Shown: positions 8,002-14,733 of the stretch, piece after piece | How the letters are laid out: every line of letters begins with the position of its first letter | Position numbering within the stretch: the first letter of the stretch is position 1 | DNA from: Promethearchaeota archaeon | Lineage (GTDB): Archaea > Asgardarchaeota > Lokiarchaeia > Sigyniarchaeales > SOKP01 | Direction: 5' to 3' | Assembly (NCBI GenBank): GCA_030612905.1 | Contig: JAUWNA010000002.1 | Location: 1-30,872, forward strand | DNA: 30,872 nucleotides | Translations under genes and position numbers: made by a program | Notes under the pieces: generated by a model | Seen by the model: the letters and a program-made list of their open reading frames with translations, nothing else | Databases searched by the model: none | Told to the model about the DNA's origin: nothing

Positions 8002-8946
8002 ATGACAATAGATAATCGTGAAATAAATGAATATAAATTAGTTATCGCTGGTTTAGATAATGCCGGAAAAAGTAGTGCGCTAATTGCTTTAAGAAAAAAA
8101 TATAACTTTTACGAACGAGTAAAAAATCTAAAGCCTACAATAAAAATAGATTATAGTTCCTTTAAATTCCTAGAAATCTATCGAATTAATCTCTGGGATA
8201 TGGGTGGTCAGAAGAAATTCAGAAAAATATACGTAAGTAATCCCATATATTTTAGTGAAACAAATTATATTTATTATCTTATAGATATTCAAGATGAAAT
8301 CAAATTCGAAGAATCTGTAAAATATCTTCATGATTTGTTAGATATCTATAGAGATTTGGATTATTCTAACGAAGTGATAATATGTTTTAATAAATATGAT
8401 CCAAAATTTAAAAATAGTGAAGATTTTTTCGATCGAGCAAAAATGATTAAAAATTTAATTGTATCCCAAAATAAAGATATGAAATTTAAATTCTTTGACA
8501 CATCTTACTACGATATTTCATCAATTTCGAAAGCAATTTCCTATTCTTTAGATAAATTATTAAATTTAGAAGTAGTTGATGTAGAATTAAGTAAAATTGT
8601 TAATCAGTTTAGTTGTAGTTATGCAATTTTGTACACCGCATCAGGACTTATCATATCTGATCATTACATGGATATAATGGATATAAGAGCTTTTGAAGAG
8701 AAAATTGGTAGTAAAATTAACGAAGATCTTGAATTTTTTCAGAGACTAAAAGATGAAGATGTCAAAATTGACGATAGAGTAGCGTTGTCTGAGGATAGAA
8801 CGGAATACGTAAAAAGCTATTCAATAATCTCTGGGAATATAGAAAATACATTTTATATAGGAATAAGTGCTCCAACAAGTAAAATTAATGAAATCAAGAT
8901 AGAATTAGAAAAATTTCGTAAGATCTTACAATCTACTTTCATGTAG
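8002..8946 (+). CDS. Arf/Rag-like GTPase with C-terminal alpha/beta (longin- or roadblock-like) domain
   Basis: A 314-residue protein. Residues about 10-185 are a G domain with P-loop GLDNAGKSS, KPTIKIDY containing the switch I Thr, WDMGGQ and NKYD. GLDNAGK and GGQ are the Arf/Rag-type variants. Residues about 190-314 form a second domain whose predicted order is helix, two strands (SYAILYTASGLIIS), helix, three strands, helix. That order fits a longin or roadblock fold; Rag/Gtr GTPases carry a C-terminal roadblock domain, so this may be an Asgard counterpart. No N-terminal glycine for myristoylation and no terminal cysteine are present. A TATA-like TATAATTAATA near 7963-7975 sits about 30 nt before the ATG. 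The G-domain assignment is firm; the second-domain assignment is inference from pattern. Confidence 0.85.
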   Translation: MTIDNREINEYKLVIAGLDNAGKSSALIALRKKYNFYERVKNLKPTIKIDYSSFKFLEIYRINLWDMGGQKKFRKIYVSNPIYFSETNYIYYLIDIQDEIKFEESVKYLHDLLDIYRDLDYSNEVIICFNKYDPKFKNSEDFFDRAKMIKNLIVSQNKDMKFKFFDTSYYDISSISKAISYSLDKLLNLEVVDVELSKIVNQFSCSYAILYTASGLIISDHYMDIMDIRAFEEKIGSKINEDLEFFQRLKDEDVKIDDRVALSEDRTEYVKSYSIISGNIENTFYIGISAPTSKINEIKIELEKFRKILQSTFM

Positions 8947-9115
8947 TTTAAAAGAAAATATAATAACTTTTATCTTATTTCAAATAAACTCTTTTTTTAT
9001 TCCCTTTTAATTTTTAATTTGTTAGAGTTGTAGAATAATAGAGCGACAGCCCGTACAGTTGTTATTAGGCATTCAAATCTCCTCTTCTATTCCAAATTTT
9101 TTATACTTAAAATGC

Positions 9116-9124
9116 TTATAAATA
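9116..9124 (+). promoter_or_regulatory. TATA box of panB
   Basis: TTATAAATA lies about 40 nt before the ATG at 9163. It falls inside the open frame that begins at 9112, which supports the downstream start for PanB. Confidence 0.45.
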
Positions 9125-9162
9125 AACAAAACATTTTTCTAAACTACGGGGTTACTTCATAT

Positions 9163-10050
9163 ATGGCGCTACAAAAAATAACTGCTAAAAAAATAATTGA
9201 AAAAAAAAAAAGCGGGGAAAAAATAGTAACTATTACATCATATGATTATTCATTTGCCAAAATCGTTGATGATTGCGGAATTGACTTAATACTCGTAGGT
9301 GATTCTCTTTCCATGGTAGTGCTTGGGTATAAGAATACATTATCAGTTACGATGGATGAAATGATTCATCATACTAAAGCAGTGGCGCGTGGAGTTTCGA
9401 ATGCTATGATAGTTGCGGATATGCCTTTTTTATCGTACAAGATTGATATTATAGAAGCTGTGAAAAACGCTGGAAGATTTATTCAAGAAGGTGGCGCTGA
9501 AGCCGTCAAAGTTGAGGGCGGGACAAAGATTTGCCCTACGATAAAAGCAATTATTGATGCCGATATACAAGTGATGGGGCATATTGGCCTTACTCCTCAA
9601 GCTATATATGAATTTGGTGGATTCTTAGTTCAAGGAAAAACAGTAGAAGCCGCAAAAAAGTTAATAATTGATGCTAAAAATTTAGAAAAAACAGGTGTTT
9701 TTTCTATCGTGTTAGAGAGCATTCCTTGGCAAATTGCCAAATTAATAACAAAAACAGTGAATGTCCCTACTATTGGTATTGGTGCGGGGTCTTATTGCGA
9801 TGGTCAAATCTTAGTTATAAATGATATGTTAGGGCTTTTTACTGACTTTAAGCCAAAATTTCTCAAATACTTTGCTGATATTGGAAGCTCAGTCCGAATT
9901 GCTTTAGAAAGTTACAAAAATGATGTAGAAAAGGGATTATACCCCGATAAAGAACATTCTTACGACTTTCCGCAGCAAGACTTGGATGAGATTAATAAAT
10001 GGTTTGAAAGTGTTGAAATCGAGGAAGAATCTAATAAAATACTGGAATAA
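9163..10050 (+). CDS. panB: 3-methyl-2-oxobutanoate hydroxymethyltransferase (ketopantoate synthase)
   Basis: PanB adds a hydroxymethyl group from methylene-tetrahydrofolate (or an archaeal pterin equivalent) to 2-ketoisovalerate, giving ketopantoate for coenzyme A. All key residues of the TIM barrel are visible: the metal-binding Asp residues in VGDSLSM and VADMPFLSY, the Lys/Glu of VKVEGG, the catalytic Glu in VLESIPW, and the GIGAG and DGQILV loops. About 295 residues from the ATG at 9163, slightly longer than the usual 265-275 because of an acidic C-terminal tail. The frame opens at 9112, but a TATA box lies within that extension and MALQKITAKKI is the natural start. An MfnA-type decarboxylase, the likely beta-alanine source, lies 3 kb away on the other strand. 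Confidence 0.94.
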   Translation: MALQKITAKKIIEKKKSGEKIVTITSYDYSFAKIVDDCGIDLILVGDSLSMVVLGYKNTLSVTMDEMIHHTKAVARGVSNAMIVADMPFLSYKIDIIEAVKNAGRFIQEGGAEAVKVEGGTKICPTIKAIIDADIQVMGHIGLTPQAIYEFGGFLVQGKTVEAAKKLIIDAKNLEKTGVFSIVLESIPWQIAKLITKTVNVPTIGIGAGSYCDGQILVINDMLGLFTDFKPKFLKYFADIGSSVRIALESYKNDVEKGLYPDKEHSYDFPQQDLDEINKWFESVEIEEESNKILE

Positions 10051-10259
10051 TATCTAGTTTTTAGGTAAAGGTCTAATTTTTTATGTTTAATATAGCACAT
10101 CTAATTAAACCTAATTGAAATCAATCTACTAACCAACACTAATTCTATTGTAAATTTAACTAAATATTTGAAATTTTTCCAAAAGTATAATTAATTAAAT
10201 TTTTATTAATTATAGTAATACACTGAAATTTGATTAAATACGATAGAATAAAGAAATAA

Positions 10260-10269
10260 TTATAAATAA
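10260..10269 (+). promoter_or_regulatory. TATA box of the Rab-like/zinc-ribbon gene
   Basis: TTATAAATAA ends 18 nt before the ATG at 10288, implying a nearly leaderless transcript. An ATG at 10274 closes after three codons and cannot be the start. The rest of the 10051-10287 gap holds nothing else I can identify. Confidence 0.5.
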
Positions 10270-10287
10270 TAGTTATGGTAGACTGAT

Positions 10288-12036
10288 ATGGTTGAAGAGT
10301 ATGATTATCTTTTTAAATCAATTGTGGTAGGGGATGGTGGAGTTGGTAAAACTGCTCTAACTCTTCGATTTTCAAAGGGATTCTTTACAGAAGATTATAA
10401 AATGACGATTGGAGTTGATTTTCATGTCAAAACAATTGCAATAGAGACGGCGGAAGGGCTGATTAAGTGTAAACTTCAACTTTGGGACACAGGCGGTCAA
10501 GAACGTTTCAGTTCCATAAGACCAATGTATTATAGAGGTTCGTTAGGCACAGTATTAGTTTTTGATCTTACTAATTCTGCAAGTTTTGAACATTTACCTC
10601 AATGGATTGAAGAAGTTAGATCAAATATCAAAGCCGACATCCCTATATTACTTGTTGGGAATAAGAGTGATTTGATTGATCAAAGAGCAGTTTCAATTGA
10701 AGAGATTGGTAATTTTACAAGAGATTTTAACTTGTATTATATGGAGACTTCAGCTAAAACCGGTGATGGCGTTGGAGATTGTTTTTATATTCTTGCTTGT
10801 CTAATGATAGGACAAGGTGTACCTGAACAATTTATCGCCAATGCAACTGTCTTTACACCAGGAGACATACCACCACCTAGCGAAACTCCTTCTGAACCCA
10901 CAGACCCATATTTAGCACCACCTGTTCCTGAACCAGTACAATCTTTTGAACCCACACCTGAAATTGAATTTGAAGCTCCACCTGTTCCCGAACCCATCTC
11001 CACAAAAGCGACAGAACAAACATCATCCTTCGAACCCGAACCAGAGATTGAATATGAGGCCCCCCCCGTTCCCGAACCCGTTCCAACATTTGAACCTCAA
11101 CCAGAACCAGAAATATCAATGCCTGAACCGACGGAAATTGAATTTAAAACTCCTGATGAAATTTTGCTTCAAAAAACTGAGACATCAGAACTTGAAATAC
11201 GGCCTTCAATATTTCCAGAATCCTCAACTGTTGAAAGTGAAGTTTATAAACCCCAAACAATACCATTTTCGTCAAATATTCCAGTGCCGGCGCCTCCACC
11301 CAAGGAATTTCAAATAGATAAACCTGAAAACTCGGAAGTAGGTTCTTCAATTCAAATACCATTTCGAGTAATGAAAAGAGAGGAACCACCCAAACCTCAA
11401 CCTGCTTCTATGACATTTGAGCCTACTCCGGAATCAATAGCAGAACCAACAAGCGTATCTCCACTTTTTCAAACTTCAAAGACTCAACCCTCTTCATCAG
11501 AATCACTAATCGATTATATGCCTCAAACAATTTTATCTAAAAAAGAAATGAAAAAACTTGTTAAAGAAAAAAAGAAACAAGAAAAAGAAAAGAAAAACCT
11601 CGAAGCTCGGGAAAAGCAAGAAAAATTACTTGAAGATATGAAAAAATTAAAGAAGGAAAAGAAAGAAAAGAAAGAAAAGCAAATTGAACAATCAATCCCT
11701 CACACTCCTCCTTTAGACACGACACCTGAAGCAAGTTCACTATTTCAAACACTCACTCAAAAATTTGAAGAAAATTCTGTTGATCAAAGTACTCCCTTCA
11801 TACCATTTAGTGCAACCAAAAAATCTGAAGAAGAAGAAAAATCTAAACTGAGAATAATTCCTAATGTTGCGGATATTGAAAGCGAACATAGTAAGTTTAC
11901 AGCATTTACTTCCACCCAAACGGTTCAAGAAGAGAAAATAGAGCCAAAATCTAAAGATCTCTTAGTTTGTGAACAATGTGGGGCAATTTTATCTTCTGAT
12001 TATGCGTTTTGTAATAAGTGTGGTAGTAAATTGTAA
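10288..12036 (+). CDS. Rab-like GTPase fused to Pro/Glu-repeat linker, Lys/Glu helix and C-terminal zinc ribbon
   Basis: A 582-residue multi-part protein. Residues about 7-175 are a strongly Rab-like G domain: GDGGVGKTA, TIGVDFHVKT (Rab-type switch I), WDTGGQERF (Rab WDTAGQE with Gly for Ala), GNKSDL and TSAKTG. Residues about 180-410 are a low-complexity Pro/Glu/Ser/Thr linker with three APPVPEP repeats. Residues about 415-468 are a Lys/Glu-rich stretch likely to form a long helix or coiled coil. The last 27 residues are a zinc ribbon, CEQC...CNKC. The C-terminus has no prenylation cysteines, so it would have to reach its target through the ribbon or linker. Full-length Rab proteins are about 200 residues; this is nearly three times that. 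Start ATG 10288, near-leaderless. Role unknown. Confidence 0.88.
   Translation: MVEEYDYLFKSIVVGDGGVGKTALTLRFSKGFFTEDYKMTIGVDFHVKTIAIETAEGLIKCKLQLWDTGGQERFSSIRPMYYRGSLGTVLVFDLTNSASFEHLPQWIEEVRSNIKADIPILLVGNKSDLIDQRAVSIEEIGNFTRDFNLYYMETSAKTGDGVGDCFYILACLMIGQGVPEQFIANATVFTPGDIPPPSETPSEPTDPYLAPPVPEPVQSFEPTPEIEFEAPPVPEPISTKATEQTSSFEPEPEIEYEAPPVPEPVPTFEPQPEPEISMPEPTEIEFKTPDEILLQKTETSELEIRPSIFPESSTVESEVYKPQTIPFSSNIPVPAPPPKEFQIDKPENSEVGSSIQIPFRVMKREEPPKPQPASMTFEPTPESIAEPTSVSPLFQTSKTQPSSSESLIDYMPQTILSKKEMKKLVKEKKKQEKEKKNLEAREKQEKLLEDMKKLKKEKKEKKEKQIEQSIPHTPPLDTTPEASSLFQTLTQKFEENSVDQSTPFIPFSATKKSEEEEKSKLRIIPNVADIESEHSKFTAFTSTQTVQEEKIEPKSKDLLVCEQCGAILSSDYAFCNKCGSKL
10915..11112 (+). repeat. Three degenerate APPVPEP-type repeats within the GTPase linker
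   Basis: Three units each open with APPVPEP and continue to an FEP-PE- segment. They begin at 10915, 10975 and 11059 and encode 20, 28 and 18 residues. The DNA copies differ at several wobble positions, so this is an older in-frame duplication rather than a fresh one. The encoded chain should be extended and disordered. Confidence 0.75.
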
Positions 12037-12062
12037 TTTTTATTTAATTTTAATATAATCTC

Positions 12063-12935
12063 CTAGAGATCCTTACCACATATGGGGCATGTGCTCCATA
12101 TTTTTTTTATTTTAGAATTACAATGAGGACATATTTTTAAATTTGGATCAATTTTAGTTTGAAGTCTTCCAAAGATAGTAATATTATCTTCAACGCTATA
12201 TTCTTTTGGATGCTGAGATGGTTGGATATTAGGTTTATTAATAAAAATTTGAGAGATTCCAGTTGAATTTTCAATCATTTCCTTTTTTGAATTCGCATTC
12301 AATTCTGATTTAGGTTTAAAATATTCAGGTTGTGGTTTTGGTGGTTTTTGGACTAAATCATTTGTGATTTGTGTTTTCGATATATTGAAATCTTCTAAAA
12401 CCTCGTTATATTGATTTGCAGCATTATTTTGTTGTTCATTCGTATGATTTACGATTTTTCCTTTAGAAATTTGTTGATCTTTTTTTAAATCTTCGATAGG
12501 TACGCCAACTTTATAATGAAAATAATTGCCCTCATTATTTTCAATAATTTGTTCACCATGAATTAATATAACTTCAATGTAATAAATAATATCAGATCCA
12601 ATAGGAACATCAGTGATTTCTGCTATAAAAAAGTCCAACTGGTTATCCATTTCCATTTGATACCAAGATCGGCCTTGGTCAGCGCTAAAAATTAATTTAA
12701 CTCTCTCTAATGTATTATTAAAATCTTCTTCTGTTATTTTAACAACAATTTTTATTGTTTTCTTTAGCGCCTCCTTTGCACCAGTAGTCTTTTCTGCTTC
12801 TACAGAATCCCAAGCCGCACTACATTTTGGGCAATTTGTAAACCAATTTGGGTATTCAAACTTACAGCTAGTACAAGTTTTGGTAAAATATCTTGTTGTC
12901 TTTATTCCAAGTGATTTTTTTTTTTCTTTTCCCAT
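12063..12935 (-). CDS. Protein with zinc ribbons at both ends and a central beta-sandwich-like domain
   Basis: A 290-residue protein. An N-terminal ribbon has CTSC...CPKC (residues about 17-40). Residues about 60-150 alternate short strands (IKIVVKI, VKLIFSA, DFFIAEI, IIYYIEVIL) in the manner of an Ig/E-set fold such as those in CBM48-type modules, which is a pattern impression only. Residues about 155-260 are Gln/Asn/Pro-rich and probably disordered. A C-terminal ribbon has CPHC...CPIC. The gene converges on the Rab-like GTPase gene with 26 nt between stops, and both proteins end in zinc ribbons after disordered linkers, so they may belong to one adaptor system. There is no membrane segment. 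Function not recognised. Confidence 0.7.
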   Translation of the reverse strand: MGKEKKKSLGIKTTRYFTKTCTSCKFEYPNWFTNCPKCSAAWDSVEAEKTTGAKEALKKTIKIVVKITEEDFNNTLERVKLIFSADQGRSWYQMEMDNQLDFFIAEITDVPIGSDIIYYIEVILIHGEQIIENNEGNYFHYKVGVPIEDLKKDQQISKGKIVNHTNEQQNNAANQYNEVLEDFNISKTQITNDLVQKPPKPQPEYFKPKSELNANSKKEMIENSTGISQIFINKPNIQPSQHPKEYSVEDNITIFGRLQTKIDPNLKICPHCNSKIKKIWSTCPICGKDL

Positions 12936-13056
12936 TCCTATTTCATTTCTTAAGAGAGATTAAACCCTAATAAATCTATATAAATTATTAAATTACTTTT
13001 TGGTTTATAAATATATTTCTGATGGATATTATAAAATTTTTATTTAACTAAACTTA

Positions 13057-14232
13057 TTATAAATTTAGTTTTTTTACTATTTTTTCTAAATCAGAAGTAA
13101 AATTAGATAAATGTTCTCTTTTTACATGTGGCATTAGTACAACTCTAATTAAATTAAAATCTACAAATTTACCTAACATCCACTTGTTATTACGTAATAA
13201 CTCATCAATTTCACATATACTTTCTCCATTCTCTGTTGTTATTCCTACCACGTTCATAACGGGGTTAGCAGCTAATTTTATCCCATTAATTTCAGATATC
13301 CTTTTTACTAAATATTTAGTATTATCCATACATTTTTTTACCATCTCAACAAAACCGTTAATACCTAAAGCTCTCAATATTACCCAAAATGCGATAATTG
13401 GGCCTCCTGGTCTAGTTCCAACCATATGAAAGTGCTTAAAATTTCCTCCTGCTAAATAGGGAATTTCAAAACCAATTTTTTGTAATATAGATGCGTCTTT
13501 AACGAAATATCCCCCAGAAGGTATAACACCTAAACCCATTTTATGGGGGTCCGCTGTAATTGAACTTATGGTCTTTACTGAGAAATCCCATGGAGGAATT
13601 TTATAATTTAGTATTTTAAGAAATGGTAACACAAATCCACCAAAAGCGGCATCAATGTGATAGAAAATATCCTCTCCTTCTATAATTTTACCCATATCTT
13701 CGATTGGGTCAATTAAACCTAGCGAGGTTGTACCTGCAATTCCAACAACTCCACAAGTATTTTTATTGATAAGAGATTCGAAATGGTTTAAATCTAATTC
13801 AAAATTATCTCTTAATTGTACTTTCCTAAGTTTAATACCCAACATATCTGCTGCTTTATCAAAGGAAATATGAGCTGAAGCCGAAACTACAACTTCGGGA
13901 TCTTTTATTTCAGGTCGTAATTTTTTAGCAATCCTCATGGCGATTAAATTAGATTCTGAACCTCCAGTAGTAAATGTCCCGATGATATCTTTATTTCCAA
14001 ATAACTCACCAATTTCGAGTACTAATTCATCTTCTAAGGCTGCTGTTCCTAGAAACAATCCGGGATCTCCTAAATTTTTAGAAATATATTTAATATATAT
14101 TTTTTTAGCAAAATCCAAAGGTTCTGTGCACATGGACCCTAAAATTAAACCTGAATCGTACGAAAGATCTTTCTCTAACTTTTTCTCAAGTAATTTGAGT
14201 ATTTCTTGTTTCTCTAATCCTTCTTTTAGCAT
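13057..14232 (-). CDS. mfnA: MfnA-type PLP decarboxylase (L-tyrosine / L-aspartate decarboxylase)
   Basis: A group II PLP decarboxylase of 391 residues, the usual length of archaeal MfnA. GGSESNLIAMRIAKK is the cofactor-phosphate region, HIDAAFGG holds the Asp pairing with the pyridine nitrogen, and Lys231 in ADPHKMGLG is the Schiff-base lysine. Archaeal homologues decarboxylate tyrosine (methanofuran synthesis), aspartate (beta-alanine for coenzyme A) or glutamate. With no methanogenesis genes in view and panB 3 kb away, aspartate decarboxylation is the more attractive reading, but the specificity cannot be seen from sequence. ATG start at 14232. It is a solitary minus-strand gene, with the MazG-like gene upstream. 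Confidence 0.88.
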   Translation of the reverse strand: MLKEGLEKQEILKLLEKKLEKDLSYDSGLILGSMCTEPLDFAKKIYIKYISKNLGDPGLFLGTAALEDELVLEIGELFGNKDIIGTFTTGGSESNLIAMRIAKKLRPEIKDPEVVVSASAHISFDKAADMLGIKLRKVQLRDNFELDLNHFESLINKNTCGVVGIAGTTSLGLIDPIEDMGKIIEGEDIFYHIDAAFGGFVLPFLKILNYKIPPWDFSVKTISSITADPHKMGLGVIPSGGYFVKDASILQKIGFEIPYLAGGNFKHFHMVGTRPGGPIIAFWVILRALGINGFVEMVKKCMDNTKYLVKRISEINGIKLAANPVMNVVGITTENGESICEIDELLRNNKWMLGKFVDFNLIRVVLMPHVKREHLSNFTSDLEKIVKKLNL

Positions 14233-14369
14233 CTTTTTGTTATAAATTAATAGTTATTATTTTCATTAACGATGTTTTAAAAAATAAAACACATAAAAGG
14301 ATTAAAATTTTTCAAATTGAAACTGTTTTCTAAATAAAATTTTTTAAAAATTTGTGTTCTTCTTTTTAA

Positions 14370-14687
14370 TTATAAAAATCTCTTTGAATCTCTTTTTGTA
14401 TATTTTTCAATAACCTTGGTTAATTCCCAATTCATATTTACTTTGTAGTAGTTAGCAACACAGATTGTCGCAAAAATGACATCTGCGAGCTCTTCACCGA
14501 TATTTAAATTTATGTCGTCGGACTTTTTTGGTTTGAACCCTTCAAGATGGTTGATTTCTTTTGCTAATTCTCCTACTTCTTCTGTAATTGCACTAAGCAT
14601 AGAAAGAGGAGGCCAATAACCCCCGTGATTGAGAATCCATTCGTCAATTTGTTGTTGAAATTCTTTAAGTGATAATTCTTTGTTCAT
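14370..14687 (-). CDS. MazG-like nucleotide pyrophosphohydrolase
   Basis: About 105 residues with the all-alpha NTP pyrophosphatase signature: EEVGELAKE (ExxE) in the first half and EELADVIF (ExxD) in the second, which together bind magnesium. Such enzymes hydrolyse non-canonical or excess nucleoside triphosphates to monophosphates. The frame extends to a TTG at 14705; the ATG at 14687 (MNKELSLKEF) is preferred and matches where homologues begin. It lies 46 nt after the class III ribonucleotide reductase gene on the same strand, so both may be co-transcribed and share a role in keeping deoxynucleotide pools clean. The nucleotide preference is unknown. Confidence 0.82.
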   Translation of the reverse strand: MNKELSLKEFQQQIDEWILNHGGYWPPLSMLSAITEEVGELAKEINHLEGFKPKKSDDINLNIGEELADVIFATICVANYYKVNMNWELTKVIEKYTKRDSKRFL

Positions 14688-14733
14688 ACATTTAGTAAGA
14701 TTCAAAAATATTTAAGAAATTAAAAAATAAGAA

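Noticed and set aside
10785..11389. Several long reading frames on both strands inside the Pro/Glu repeat region of the Rab-like gene.
   Set aside because: They are shadows of the low-complexity coding repeat; their proteins are compositionally odd and carry no domain.
13184..14245. Plus-strand reading frames opposite the MfnA-type gene.
   Set aside because: They overlap a well-supported enzyme and show Ser/Pro/Ile-rich composition typical of antisense frames.
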